DNA of 64,000 nt from Gemmatimonadota bacterium (GCA_026705925.1 JAPOZT010000011.1:148857-212856), one strand, 5' to 3'; shown: positions 24,638 to 34,452, counted from the first letter of the stretch. Translations and numbers: made by a program. The notes: generated from the letters alone by a model not told the origin.

Positions 24638-27600
24638 ATGTGGTCGAAGATCAAAACGGGCATAGGCATCACCATCGCGGTGCTGATGCTGTCCTCGGTC
24701 ACCATCTTCCATCCCGAGGATATTACCGAAAACATCCTGATGAAGCTGATCTCCCTGCCGGAACCCCAGGAAGTCCAGCCTTTCCTGGGCCACGACCGCG
24801 ACCTCGAGGAGGCCCTGGAGTCGGTCAGCGCGGAGTCGGTCGAAAACACGGTGCGTACCCTTTCCTCCTTTCCTTCCCGGGTGGTGGGCTACGCCGGCGC
24901 CGATTCGGCCTACGCGTACGTGCGGGATCAGTTCGAAGAGATCGGACTGGAGGACATCCGGACCGAGACGTTCCCGGTGACGGTGCCCATCGACAAGGGT
25001 TCGAAACTGACGGTGCTGGAGACGGGCGAGGAGATCCCCCTCCATGCCCTATGGCCCAATCACGTGCGTACGCCCACCACGCCCGGCGAGGGCCTTTCCG
25101 GTCCGATCGTCTATGGCGGCAAGGGGGAATTCGCCGACTTCAACGGGTACGAGATGCAGGGCAGCGTCGTGCTCATGGACTTCGATTCCCAGGACCGTTT
25201 CATCAATGCCCGGATGCTCGGCGCCAACGCGGTCATCTTCTTCGACAACGGGCGGGTGACCCGGAGCGAGGCGGAACTCAAATTCATGGGGCTGCCGCTC
25301 AACGTGCCCCGTTACTGGGTCGATGAGGAACACGTGCCCGGCCTGCTGGCCCTGGCCGAACCGGGTACGAACCAGGTGAACGTCCAGGCCCGGATGGACT
25401 GGGAGGTGGTGGAAGGGAAGAACATCTTCGGGTGGATTCCCGGCCTCGACGAGGAAATGCCGAACGCCAGGGACGAGACCCGCACGAAGTGGAAGGACTA
25501 CACGATCGTCATCTCGTCCTTCTACGACGCCATGTCGGTGGTCCCGGGCGTCGCGCCCGGCGCCGAAAGCGCCACGGGCGTCGCCGCGCTGCTCGAGGTC
25601 GCCCGGGCAGTCAAGCGCTACAACCCGAAGTACTCCGTGGTCATCCTGGCCACTTCCGCCCACTTCATAGGCCTGGAAGGCGCGCACAACTGGCTATACC
25701 GGCACGGCCGGGCACGCAGTTACTTCATGTCCAGGATCCCCGAGGCGGACAAGATCGATTTCGACATGTTCTTCGGCATCGACCTTTCCAGTCACGACTC
25801 CCGCGTCGGCAGCTTTGCCTTCGGGACCTTCGACAACGGCGCCTGGGCGACCAACCACTACATCAAGAACATCTTCGCGCCTTATTCGCGGAAATTCGCG
25901 AGCTATATCCAGGAAGCCTTCGGCGCCGGCGCCGATTCGGCCCGGTACGTCAATGCCATCGTGCCGCCGCAACGGACCTGGAAGGACTTCATGCCCGTCA
26001 AGATCGGCCTGGACAGCGAGGCCGTCACCTACATGGGCAAGAAGGGCATGTCCTTCGTCACGCCGAACGGTACGCGGGGCCTGGTGGACACGCCCCACGA
26101 CCGCTTCGAGTCGGTCAACATCGCCAATGTCACCGAGCAGGCGCGGTCGCTCGCGGTCATGCTCGCCCGGGCCACCACCGACGGCGAACTCTTCGAAGAG
26201 ACCAAGCTCAAGATCCAGGACACGGCCCGCGACATGTCGGGCACAGTCTACGAGTTCGACCGGGACGTCAACTTCTTCGTGCCCAAGAAGCCCATCCCCG
26301 GCGCGCTGGTCACCTATTTCAAGGGGCTGACCAATACGGGCGTGCGCGGCACCCTCATTGCCAAGGCCGATTCCCTGGGACGCTTCGAATTCCGTCCGCT
26401 GAAACAGCAGAAGGGGCCGGTCAAGCTGCGGTCGTACGCGCTGGACGAGGACGGCGAGATCGTCTACGCGCCCGACCTGGGCCAGGAGGGCGACAAGACC
26501 TTCCCGCTGGACGCTGCGATCGGCGCGAATGAAAACACCACCCTGCAGATCGTGTTCCGGGCCCGGGCCCTGGACGTGTACGAGATCATCGACTCGCGGT
26601 ACCTCACGGCGCTGGACCAGTTGACCGTCCTGGCGCAGAACGACGCCGAACCCCAGTGGTACGGCCACAGCTACATCGAAAAGCAAAGCGGCTCGGAAGG
26701 CCGTACCATACCCGCGGCCGTCGTCTTCGCCAAGCCGGGCCAGCACGTCAAGCTGCTCATGAGCACCAGCCTCTTCGGCGTCAAGTACCTGCTGACCAAC
26801 GCGCCGGATACCTTCCTGAAGGACCCCGTCGAACCGAACGAGGTGACCCTGGATCTCCTGGAACAGGCCCAGGGCCAGGGCTACCCGGTCGATATGGGCC
26901 TCATCGTCAATCCGTCCTACCAGGGCACGCGGGATATGTGGGTCGTGGATGACGTAAGGCTCAAGCAACTCGCGCGCTTCGGCGTGGAGAACCAGCGCAT
27001 CGAGCAGTTGCACGAACAGGCGCGCGTCAAGCTGCTCGAAGCGGAGGAGCACCTGGCGAACCGGGAATACGACGCCTTCATTTCCATGTCGAGAGAGGCC
27101 TGGGGGCTCGAAGCCCGGGGCTATCCGGAAGTCAAGTCCACGGCGGACGACACGGTCAAGGGCGTGATCTTCTATTTCATCCTGCTCATCCCCTTCTCCT
27201 TCTTCATGGAGCGCCTGGTCTTCGGGTTTCCGACGATCAACAAGCGGATCTTCGGTTTCGCCGCCTTCTTCATCGCGGTCTTCCTCGTGCTGCAGCAGGT
27301 GCATCCCGCCTTCAAGCTCAGCACGTCGCCCTACGTGATCTTCCTGGCCTTCGTCATCTTCGCGCTGGGGACGACCGTGCTCATCATCGTCATGTCCAAG
27401 TTCAACCAGGAAGTCCAGAAGATCAAACGGGCGCAGACGGGCATGCACGAGGCCGACATCGGCCGGTTGAGCGCCACGGCCGTCGCCCTGTCGCTGGGGG
27501 TCTCCAACCTCCGCAAGCGCAAAATCCGCACGGCCCTCACGGCCGCCACCATCACGCTTCTGACCTTCACCGTGCTGTCCTTCACGTCCATCACCACGTC

Positions 27601-29266
27601 CTTAAGGTACTACAAGCTGGAACGGTACAACGAACCGACCTACGAGGGGACGCTGGTCCGGGACCGCAACTGGAAGGGACTGCAGCCCTCCGTCTACGAC
27701 TATCTCAAGAGCACCTTCGAGGACAAGGCCACGCTCATTCCACGGGCGTGGTACATGTCCCAGGTCAAGGGCGAAAAGGGGTTCTTCTCCTTCTCGTCGC
27801 CCCGGTCGTCCCATGAAAGCTACGTCAACAGCATACTGGGCCTGACCCCGGACGAGCCCAGGGCGACCCGCCTCGACGATTACCTCCTCGGCGGGCGGTG
27901 GTTCGAGCCCGGGGAACGGGACGCGGCCATCCTGCCCGACGACGTGGCCGCGGTGGTGGGCATCAAACCCGAAGACGCCGGCTCCTCCTACATCGACATG
28001 TTCGGCATGCGGCTGCAGGTCGTCGGCGTGATCGATTCCCGGCGGTTCAACCAGCTCAAGGACCTGGACGACGAGAAGCTCACGCCCGTCGACCTGGTCC
28101 AGGAAAAGGGCAAGATCGCGCAGCGTATCGGCGAGGACCCGCGGCTGCAGGCCGAGTCGCCCCCGGAGGCCTTCATCCATCTCGAATCCAACAACGTCAT
28201 GATCCTGCCGTACGAGACGGTCATGGACCTCGACGGGAAGATGTATTCGATCGCCATCACGGACTTCCTGGACGAGAGCGGACAGCCGAACCCCGACTTC
28301 GACCGGGATATCGAGGACTTCCTTTCCCGGGTCGCCATGACCATGTTCGTGGGGAAGGACGGCACGGTCAACGTCTACAGTTCCATCGGTTCCACCTCCA
28401 TCGGGGGCCTCGGCAACTTCCTCATTCCTATCCTCGTCGCCGCCATGATCGTCCTGAACACCATGATGGGCGCGGTCCACGAGCGCTTCCGTGAAATCGG
28501 CGTCTACAGTTCGGTCGGCCTGGCGCCGAGCCATATCGCGGCGCTGTTCCTGGCCGAGTCCTCGGTCTTCGCCACGGTGGGCGCCGTGATGGGCTACCTG
28601 GGGGGACAGACCATCACCCTCGTGCTGTCGAATTACGACATCCTCGCCGGCCTGTCGCTGAACTATTCCTCCCTGTCGGCCGTCTGGTCGGTGGTCGTGG
28701 TCATGGCCACGGTGTTCCTGTCGACGGCCTACCCGGCCAAGAAGGCGGCGGACATGGCCGTGCCCGACGTGGGCCGGGAGTGGAAGTTCCCCGAGCCCGA
28801 CGGGGACGACTGGAGCTTCGACTTCCCCTTCACCATCGGCAGCGTCGAGGTGCTGGGCATGTACGCCTATCTCACGCGGGTCTTCGAGTCCTACGAGGAG
28901 GGTTCCCTGGGCGCCTTCGTCACGGAGAACGTCCAGTTGACGGCCGTGGAAGGCGCGACGGACCAGCCCATGTACCATATCTCGATGATGACCTGGCTCG
29001 CCCCCTACGATCTGGGCATCAGCCAGAAGGTCTCGCTCAGCGCCGCGCCGGCGGAGAATGAAAGAGATCTCTACGCCGTATGGGTGGACATCCACCGCGA
29101 GAGCGGCGACGTGGCGTCCTGGCAGCGCATCAACCGGCGCTTCCTGAGCGTGCTGCGCAAGCGCTTCCTGGTCTGGCGCACCCTCCCGCAGGATCTCAAG
29201 AACCAATACGCCGCGACCGGCCGGGAAATGACGGAAAGGATGGAAGAGGCGGGACAACCCGTATGA
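24638..29266 (+). CDS. Fusion of degenerate M28-type peptidase domain with FtsX/MacB-like permease
   Basis: A 1542-residue membrane protein. It has an N-terminal membrane anchor (~7-25), a PA-like insert (~140-230) and an M28-fold domain (~260-510). The fold is recognisable (GAESATGVAALLEVAR, GLEGAHNWLY, DTPHDRFESVN), but zinc ligands are replaced: HYD is FYD, DDN is ESA, EE is HF and the last His is Asp. A carboxypeptidase-regulatory-like segment follows (~535-600), then three helices (~843-920). An FtsX-like permease core starts at LRKRKIRTALTAATITLL (~955) and ends with three helices (~1260-1370) including EIGVYSSVGLAPSHI. No ABC ATPase is adjacent. The frame is open throughout with uniform codon use, so it is a true fusion; function unknown. 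Confidence 0.8.
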   Translation: MWSKIKTGIGITIAVLMLSSVTIFHPEDITENILMKLISLPEPQEVQPFLGHDRDLEEALESVSAESVENTVRTLSSFPSRVVGYAGADSAYAYVRDQFEEIGLEDIRTETFPVTVPIDKGSKLTVLETGEEIPLHALWPNHVRTPTTPGEGLSGPIVYGGKGEFADFNGYEMQGSVVLMDFDSQDRFINARMLGANAVIFFDNGRVTRSEAELKFMGLPLNVPRYWVDEEHVPGLLALAEPGTNQVNVQARMDWEVVEGKNIFGWIPGLDEEMPNARDETRTKWKDYTIVISSFYDAMSVVPGVAPGAESATGVAALLEVARAVKRYNPKYSVVILATSAHFIGLEGAHNWLYRHGRARSYFMSRIPEADKIDFDMFFGIDLSSHDSRVGSFAFGTFDNGAWATNHYIKNIFAPYSRKFASYIQEAFGAGADSARYVNAIVPPQRTWKDFMPVKIGLDSEAVTYMGKKGMSFVTPNGTRGLVDTPHDRFESVNIANVTEQARSLAVMLARATTDGELFEETKLKIQDTARDMSGTVYEFDRDVNFFVPKKPIPGALVTYFKGLTNTGVRGTLIAKADSLGRFEFRPLKQQKGPVKLRSYALDEDGEIVYAPDLGQEGDKTFPLDAAIGANENTTLQIVFRARALDVYEIIDSRYLTALDQLTVLAQNDAEPQWYGHSYIEKQSGSEGRTIPAAVVFAKPGQHVKLLMSTSLFGVKYLLTNAPDTFLKDPVEPNEVTLDLLEQAQGQGYPVDMGLIVNPSYQGTRDMWVVDDVRLKQLARFGVENQRIEQLHEQARVKLLEAEEHLANREYDAFISMSREAWGLEARGYPEVKSTADDTVKGVIFYFILLIPFSFFMERLVFGFPTINKRIFGFAAFFIAVFLVLQQVHPAFKLSTSPYVIFLAFVIFALGTTVLIIVMSKFNQEVQKIKRAQTGMHEADIGRLSATAVALSLGVSNLRKRKIRTALTAATITLLTFTVLSFTSITTSLRYYKLERYNEPTYEGTLVRDRNWKGLQPSVYDYLKSTFEDKATLIPRAWYMSQVKGEKGFFSFSSPRSSHESYVNSILGLTPDEPRATRLDDYLLGGRWFEPGERDAAILPDDVAAVVGIKPEDAGSSYIDMFGMRLQVVGVIDSRRFNQLKDLDDEKLTPVDLVQEKGKIAQRIGEDPRLQAESPPEAFIHLESNNVMILPYETVMDLDGKMYSIAITDFLDESGQPNPDFDRDIEDFLSRVAMTMFVGKDGTVNVYSSIGSTSIGGLGNFLIPILVAAMIVLNTMMGAVHERFREIGVYSSVGLAPSHIAALFLAESSVFATVGAVMGYLGGQTITLVLSNYDILAGLSLNYSSLSAVWSVVVVMATVFLSTAYPAKKAADMAVPDVGREWKFPEPDGDDWSFDFPFTIGSVEVLGMYAYLTRVFESYEEGSLGAFVTENVQLTAVEGATDQPMYHISMMTWLAPYDLGISQKVSLSAAPAENERDLYAVWVDIHRESGDVASWQRINRRFLSVLRKRFLVWRTLPQDLKNQYAATGREMTERMEEAGQPV

Positions 29267-30159
29267 AGTTCGCCTTCTGCAACGAGATGTTCCAGGACGT
29301 CCCCCTCCGGCGGATCTTCCAGACCGCCGCGGAAATCGGATATGACGGCGTGGAGATCGCGCCCTTCACCGTGGCACGGTCGGTGAACGAGGCCGGTCCG
29401 GACGCCCGAAAGGCGATACGCGACGACGCGGCGGAATTCGGCCTCGAGATAACCGGGCTGCACTGGCTCCTGCTCAGCCCGGAAGGTCTCTACCTCAACC
29501 ACCCCGATGACGGCATCCGGTACTGCACTCGCCTGTACCTCTGCGACCTGATCCGGTTCTGCGGCGACATCGGCGGCCGGGTCATGGTGGCCGGTTCGCC
29601 GAAGCAGCGCAACGTGCTGCCGGACCAGACCTACGAGGCGACCTGGGACCGGACCCGCCAGGCGTACCAGGAATGCCTGCCCACGGCGGAAGAGTATGGG
29701 GTCACCATCTGCCTCGAGCCCCTGGACGCCGCCCAGACAAATTTCATCAACACCCCGGCCGAAGCCGCGCGGATGGTCCGTGAGATCGACCATCCCAATT
29801 TCCGCCTGATCATCGACGTCCGGGCGACCCTGTGCCAAGGGCTGGACGTCGCGGCGGCCATCCACGAACACCGGGATATCACGGCCTACATCCACTTCAA
29901 CGACGCCACCGGCAACGGGCCGGGGTTCGGAGATACCGATTTCGTCCCCATACTGCGGGCGCTCCGGGAAACCGGCTACGACGGTTACGGTTCGGTGGAG
30001 GTGTTCGACTATTCGTTCGGCGCGGAGCACATCGCCCGGAAGAGCCTGGAGACGCTGAAGGCGGGCTGGTCGGCGGTGGGCGCGCCTTCAGAGAACGAGG
30101 CGGGCGAGGGGACGCCGATTGGCGCGCCTGGCGCACCGCGCGAGGGGGCGGCCGGATGA
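29263..30159 (+). CDS. Sugar phosphate isomerase/epimerase-like TIM-barrel protein
   Basis: A 298-residue AP-endonuclease-2-fold protein. It starts MKFAFCNEMFQDVPLRRIF, has AAEIGYDGVEIAPF, metal-site residues in TICLEPLDAAQTNF and YIHFNDATGNGPGFGDTDF, and GYGSVEVFDYS (final Glu ligand). Relatives isomerise or epimerise keto sugars using a divalent metal. ATG 29263 overlaps the preceding stop by 4 bases, and its own stop overlaps pyrR. The C-terminal ~25 residues (Gly/Ala/Pro-rich) are low in complexity. The substrate is unknown. Confidence 0.8.
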   Translation: MKFAFCNEMFQDVPLRRIFQTAAEIGYDGVEIAPFTVARSVNEAGPDARKAIRDDAAEFGLEITGLHWLLLSPEGLYLNHPDDGIRYCTRLYLCDLIRFCGDIGGRVMVAGSPKQRNVLPDQTYEATWDRTRQAYQECLPTAEEYGVTICLEPLDAAQTNFINTPAEAARMVREIDHPNFRLIIDVRATLCQGLDVAAAIHEHRDITAYIHFNDATGNGPGFGDTDFVPILRALRETGYDGYGSVEVFDYSFGAEHIARKSLETLKAGWSAVGAPSENEAGEGTPIGAPGAPREGAAG

Positions 30160-30689
30160 GCGAGCAGATCCTCGACAGGGAAGGCATCGCCCGGGCGCTG
30201 TCCCGCATCGCCCGCCAGATCCTGGAACGCAACCAGGGCGCTTCCGGCATCGCCATCGTGGGTATCCAGCGGCGAGGCGACTGGCTGGCGCGGCGGCTGG
30301 CCGAGGCCATACGGGAGGCGGAAGACACGGCCGTACCCGTGGGCGTGCTGGACATCAATCTGTACCGCGACGACCTCCAGGTCCGCGCGGACTACCCCGT
30401 CGTCCGCACGACCGACATCCCCTTCGACATCGAGGGGCGCACCGTCATCCTGGTGGACGACGTCCTGTACACGGGCCGTACGATCCGCGCGGCGCTGGAC
30501 GAGCTTAAGGATTTCGGCCGGGCAAGGCGGATCGAACTCGCCGTCCTGATCGAGCGGGAAGGACGGGAATTGCCCATCCAGGCGGATTACATCGGGGAGA
30601 CTATCGAAGTGGGCCCCGGCCGGACCGTCGTCGTCCACGTCCATGAGCTGGACCGGGACGACAACGTCGCGGTGGAGGAGGTGGCCTGA
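30156..30689 (+). CDS. pyrR: PyrR bifunctional pyrimidine regulator / uracil phosphoribosyltransferase
   Basis: A 177-residue type I phosphoribosyltransferase. VGIQRRGDWLARRLAEAI, GVLDINLYRDDL and the PRPP loop VILVDDVLYTGRTIRAAL are PyrR signatures. PyrR binds pyr mRNA leaders in a UMP-dependent manner in Firmicutes and converts uracil to UMP. It is followed by pyrB (TGATG overlap), the usual pyrR-pyrB-pyrC order. No PyrR-binding loop was identified; the only long leader is at 24386-24637, upstream of the fusion permease. Confidence 0.92.
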   Translation: MSEQILDREGIARALSRIARQILERNQGASGIAIVGIQRRGDWLARRLAEAIREAEDTAVPVGVLDINLYRDDLQVRADYPVVRTTDIPFDIEGRTVILVDDVLYTGRTIRAALDELKDFGRARRIELAVLIEREGRELPIQADYIGETIEVGPGRTVVVHVHELDRDDNVAVEEVA

Positions 30690-31645
30690 TGGCGAAGAAA
30701 AGGCTTCGCGCACTGCGCCACCGCCACCTGATCGGCCTCGAGGACTATTCCCGAGAGGAGATCGGGCTGATCCTGGATACGGCGGACTCCTTCAAGGAAG
30801 TGATCCGGCGGCCCATCCGCAAGGTCCCCGCTCTCCGCGGGAAGAACGTCGTAAACCTCTTCTTCGAATCGAGCACCCGCACGCGGCTGTCCTTCGAACT
30901 CGCCGAGAAGCAGCTCTCCGCCGACACCCTGAACTTCGCGTCCACCGGCAGCAGCGTGTCCAAGGGAGAATCCCTGAGCGACACGGCGCGGAACATCGAA
31001 GCCATGCAGGTGGACTGCGTTGTGGTGCGCCATGGCGCCGCCGGCGCGCCCCTCTTCCTGTCGCAGTGCCTGTCGAGCGCGGTGGTCATCAACGCGGGCG
31101 ACGGCGCCCACGAACATCCCACGCAGGGGCTCCTGGACCTCCTGACCATGCAGGACGCCCTGGGCCGGCTGGAAGGTCTGAAGGTAGCCCTCATCGGCGA
31201 CATCGCCCACAGCCGGGTGGCGCGCTCCAATATCTGGGGACTCCGGAAAATGGGCGCCGAAGTGGTCGTATGCGGGCCGCCCACACTGATTCCCGTCGAC
31301 ATCGAGGAGATGGGCGTGGAGGTCTGCTACCGGATCGGGGACGCCCTCCGCGACGCCGACGTAGTCTACGCCCTGCGGATACAGCTCGAACGGCAACAGG
31401 AAGCCTTCTTCCCGTCCCAGCGCGAATACACGCGGCTGTTCGGCATCGATCCCGAACGGCTGGAACTCGCCAAGCCCGAAGCCATCGTCATGCATCCCGG
31501 CCCAATCAACCGCGGCGTGGAACTCGACAGCCGCGTGGCGGACAGCGGGAGATCGGTCATCCTGGACCAGGTGACCAACGGCGTCGCGGTACGCATGGCG
31601 GTCCTCTATCTCCTCAACGGCGGAGGTGAGCGCGATGCGGCCTGA
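30689..31645 (+). CDS. pyrB: Aspartate carbamoyltransferase catalytic subunit
   Basis: A 318-residue enzyme. FFESSTRTRLSFELAEKQL is the carbamoyl-phosphate site, STGSSVSKGESLSDTARNI the second loop with conserved Ser and Lys, HPTQGLLDLLTM the aspartate-domain junction, and VMHPGPINRGVEL the C-terminal motif. It makes N-carbamoyl-aspartate in de novo UMP synthesis. No pyrI regulatory subunit follows; the next gene is pyrC, overlapping by about 11 bases. Confidence 0.96.
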   Translation: MAKKRLRALRHRHLIGLEDYSREEIGLILDTADSFKEVIRRPIRKVPALRGKNVVNLFFESSTRTRLSFELAEKQLSADTLNFASTGSSVSKGESLSDTARNIEAMQVDCVVVRHGAAGAPLFLSQCLSSAVVINAGDGAHEHPTQGLLDLLTMQDALGRLEGLKVALIGDIAHSRVARSNIWGLRKMGAEVVVCGPPTLIPVDIEEMGVEVCYRIGDALRDADVVYALRIQLERQQEAFFPSQREYTRLFGIDPERLELAKPEAIVMHPGPINRGVELDSRVADSGRSVILDQVTNGVAVRMAVLYLLNGGGERDAA

Positions 31646-32972
31646 CGGACCGGATACCATCGGCGGCGCAGCCGGAGCCACCGGGCTCGTGGTGGTCTGC
31701 AACGGACGCATCGTCGACCCCGCTTCCGGTCGCGACGAGCCGGGCGATCTCTGGATGCGCGACGGCCGGATCGTCGACCGGCCGGCAGATGACGAGGCCA
31801 GAGGCGCCGCGGTCATCGATGCGGTCGGCATGCTTGTCCTGCCGGGCCTGGTCGATCTGCACGCCCATCTCTGCGAACCGGGTTACGAGTACAGGGAGAC
31901 CCTGGAGAGCGGCGCGCTCGCCGCCGCCGCGGGCGGGGTCACCGCCGTGGCGTGCATGCCGGACACCGACCCGGTCATCGACGACGCGCCCACGGTGAAA
32001 TTCGTACGGGAAAGGGCGGCCGGCGCGGCGGCCAGGATCCATCCCATCGCCGCAGTCACCGCGGGACGCCGGGGTGAACGCCTGACCGAGGCCGGCGAAC
32101 TGGCCGAGGCCGGCGCCGTGGCGCTGTCCGATGCCAGCCGGACCATCCGGAACCCGGCCATCCTGCGACGAGCCCTCGAATACGGCCGGATGTTCGACCT
32201 GCCCATTCTCGTGCACTGCGAAGACCCGGCGCTTTCGGCCGGCGGGCACATGCACGAGGGAAGCCACGCCTCCCGCCTGGGCCTGAAGGGCATACCCTCC
32301 ATCGCGGAGGAAACCGTCGTGGCCCGGGACCTCATGCTGGCCGAGTGGACGGGCGGACGGATCCACGTCACCCACGCCAGCACGGCCGTGACGGTGGATC
32401 TCATCCGGTCGGCGAAGCAGCGGGGCGTGCGGGTGACCGCCGATGCCAGCCCCCACCACCTGGTGTTGACCGACGAATCCCTTTCAACCTACGAAACGCA
32501 CCTGAAGGTCAATCCGCCCCTGCGGAGCAAAGCGGACGTGGAAGCGCTTCGCGCGGGCCTGGCGGACGGAACGATCGACGCCGTCGCTTCGGATCATACG
32601 CCGCGGTCGGTGGACGAGAAGAACACGGAGTTCCAGCAAGCGCTGCCTGGTGCCACGGGTCTCGAGACCATGCTGGCCGTCGTGTTTACGGAGCTGGTCA
32701 GGCCCGGCGTGCTGACCCTGGGCGACGCGGTAAAGGCCCTGTCCACGTCTCCCGCGGGGATACTAGGGATCGAAGGAGGCAGCCTGGCGTCCGGTGGTTC
32801 CGCCGACCTCCTGCTCTTCGATCCGGATGGAACCTGGACCGTGGATACGGCGTCCTTCAGGTCAAGATCCAACAACTCGCCATTTACCGGTCGCACGCTG
32901 GAGGGATGCGTATCCATGACCATCGTCGACGGACGGGTCAGTTACCGGCGCGACGCACCCGAATCACCTTGA
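31635..32972 (+). CDS. pyrC: Dihydroorotase
   Basis: A 445-residue amidohydrolase of the class I type that pairs with PyrB. The zinc motif is PGLVDLHAHLCEPGYEYRE, further ligands are in ILVHCEDP and IHVTHAST, and the catalytic Asp is in VASDHTPRS. ATG 31635 is chosen because GGAGG at 31622-31626 is at the right distance; a GTG at 31626 lies too close to any SD. It closes the ring of dihydroorotate. It is the last gene of the operon that begins at 24638. Confidence 0.94.
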   Translation: MRPDGPDTIGGAAGATGLVVVCNGRIVDPASGRDEPGDLWMRDGRIVDRPADDEARGAAVIDAVGMLVLPGLVDLHAHLCEPGYEYRETLESGALAAAAGGVTAVACMPDTDPVIDDAPTVKFVRERAAGAAARIHPIAAVTAGRRGERLTEAGELAEAGAVALSDASRTIRNPAILRRALEYGRMFDLPILVHCEDPALSAGGHMHEGSHASRLGLKGIPSIAEETVVARDLMLAEWTGGRIHVTHASTAVTVDLIRSAKQRGVRVTADASPHHLVLTDESLSTYETHLKVNPPLRSKADVEALRAGLADGTIDAVASDHTPRSVDEKNTEFQQALPGATGLETMLAVVFTELVRPGVLTLGDAVKALSTSPAGILGIEGGSLASGGSADLLLFDPDGTWTVDTASFRSRSNNSPFTGRTLEGCVSMTIVDGRVSYRRDAPESP

Positions 32973-32998
32973 CGAACCGGTGCGAATCACTTTATTTT
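32969..32998 (+). promoter_or_regulatory. Sigma70-like promoter overlapping the pyrC stop
   Basis: TTGACG (32969-32974), 18-bp spacer, TATTTT (32993-32998). It would give the TPR gene a leader of about 100 bases. Confidence 0.6.
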
Positions 32999-33102
32999 AG
33001 AAGACTGTCTACATCGGATCCACCGGACGCGATCTAGAAGATGCAAACCCATGGCAGGCCGCGGAGAAGTGTCATAGACGTACCTGTCGAAAGGAGTCCG
33101 TA

Positions 33103-34302
33103 ATGTTTTTCAGAAAGGTTTCCGTCTGCGTATTGTTTGCCCTCGGCTTCGCCCTGTTGATACCGGTCGCCGCCGACGCGCAGAAAATCGAGCTTCGTTC
33201 CGCAAAGATCTACATTCGCGAAATCCCGCCGCAGACCGAAAAGGCACTGGCCCTGCTCGAGACCGCACTGGAAAAAGACCCGGGCAACAACGAAGCCCAC
33301 TATCTTCTCGGGCTGATTCATTACCGCTCGGGCAACTTCGACCAGATGTTCCAGAACTGGGGAGCGGTTACCTTCGATGATCTGGACAGGAAGGACAAGG
33401 AACAGTTCAGAAACACCCTGGGCTCCATGATCCGCATAAACTACCAGACGGGCCAGCAGAACTATGAACAAGGGAAGTACGCGGACGCCGCCCAATTCTA
33501 CGGCCGCTCTGTCAACGCGACCTCGATGCTCCAGGGCATATTGCGCTCCATCGGAAAGAAGAACGAGGCCGAGGAGGCAGACAACCTGGAAATCGCCAAA
33601 CAGCAGGGCTACCTGTATTGGGGCTACGCCGCCCTGCAAGCGGAAGACTATGAAAATGCCAGGATGGCCCTCGAGCAGCTCACCGAAGCGGATCCGGACA
33701 GATTCGAAGCCTGGGACGGCCTGATCAACGTGTACTACAACTCCCAGGCCTGGGACAAGGCGATCATGGCCAGCGACAGGGTCATCGAACTGTCGGAAGA
33801 GGTCGATCTCAACACCTACCTGATCAAGCGCGATGCCTATTTCAATGTCGCCGACACGGCCGGCGTGATCACCACGTACGAGCAGGCGATGAAAGCGTTT
33901 CCGGAAGAAAAGTCTCTTTATCGGGACCTCGGTTCCATCCAGTCCACCAGGAATGACCTGGCCAAGGCGATCGAAGTGCTGGAAAAGGGAACCGTCGCCC
34001 TACCGGAAGATCAGGATCTGCTGCGGTACCTGGGGACCAACTACTACAACAAGGGGCTGTCCGACCGGGATGCCGGTAACGTGGAAGCCGCCTCGGCAGC
34101 GTTTAACGGCGCCGTCGAAAGCATGAACAAGCTGCTGGTGCTGGAGCCGAAAAGTATCGAAGCCCACGATATTCTCGGCGATGCATACGTCGGACTGGCC
34201 AGTATCGAAACGGACGAAGCCAGGAAGATGGAGTTGTTTACCAAGGGAGAAGAACACCAGAAGACGAAGATGGATCTGATCACCTCGGGAGAAGGCAAGT
34301 AG
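33103..34302 (+). CDS. Secreted tetratricopeptide-repeat protein
   Basis: A 399-residue protein; ATG 33103 follows AAAGGAG. It has a signal peptide (KVSVCVLFALGFALLIPVA, cut after ADA) and then at least six TPR-like helical pairs, such as ALETALEKDPGNNEAHYLLGL, GYAALQAEDYENARMALEQL, VEAASAAFNGAVESMNKLL and AHDILGDAYVGLASI. TPR arrays mediate protein contacts; location is periplasm or envelope. It has its own promoter and terminator, so it is a one-gene unit. No partner can be named. Confidence 0.82.
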   Translation: MFFRKVSVCVLFALGFALLIPVAADAQKIELRSAKIYIREIPPQTEKALALLETALEKDPGNNEAHYLLGLIHYRSGNFDQMFQNWGAVTFDDLDRKDKEQFRNTLGSMIRINYQTGQQNYEQGKYADAAQFYGRSVNATSMLQGILRSIGKKNEAEEADNLEIAKQQGYLYWGYAALQAEDYENARMALEQLTEADPDRFEAWDGLINVYYNSQAWDKAIMASDRVIELSEEVDLNTYLIKRDAYFNVADTAGVITTYEQAMKAFPEEKSLYRDLGSIQSTRNDLAKAIEVLEKGTVALPEDQDLLRYLGTNYYNKGLSDRDAGNVEAASAAFNGAVESMNKLLVLEPKSIEAHDILGDAYVGLASIETDEARKMELFTKGEEHQKTKMDLITSGEGK

Positions 34303-34357
34303 GTTCCGGGGATGGTTCCCGGCTGGTGGTCGGCCGATCTTAAAACTCGTTGTTTTC

Positions 34358-34392
34358 AAGAGGATTCCGTGATTTTTCGGAATCCTCTTTTG
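34358..34392 (+). terminator. Rho-independent terminator after the TPR gene
   Basis: A perfect 12-bp stem, aagaggattccg (34358-34369) with cggaatcctctt (34378-34389), loop tgattttt, followed by a short T-run. Confidence 0.9.
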
Positions 34393-34452
34393 CTACCGTT
34401 GCCCTGTCCCAAGCCTTCCCACCAGGCGCCATCGCCAATACGGGTGCTGATC

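Noticed and set aside
24393..24665. 90-codon open frame in the leader before the fusion permease
   Set aside because: It has no SD, its composition is unlike the neighbouring proteins and it runs into the start of the real gene in another frame.
24638..29266. Two separate genes (peptidase and permease) wrongly joined
   Set aside because: There is no stop, frame change or internal SD/start at the domain border; helices and linker are continuous in one frame.
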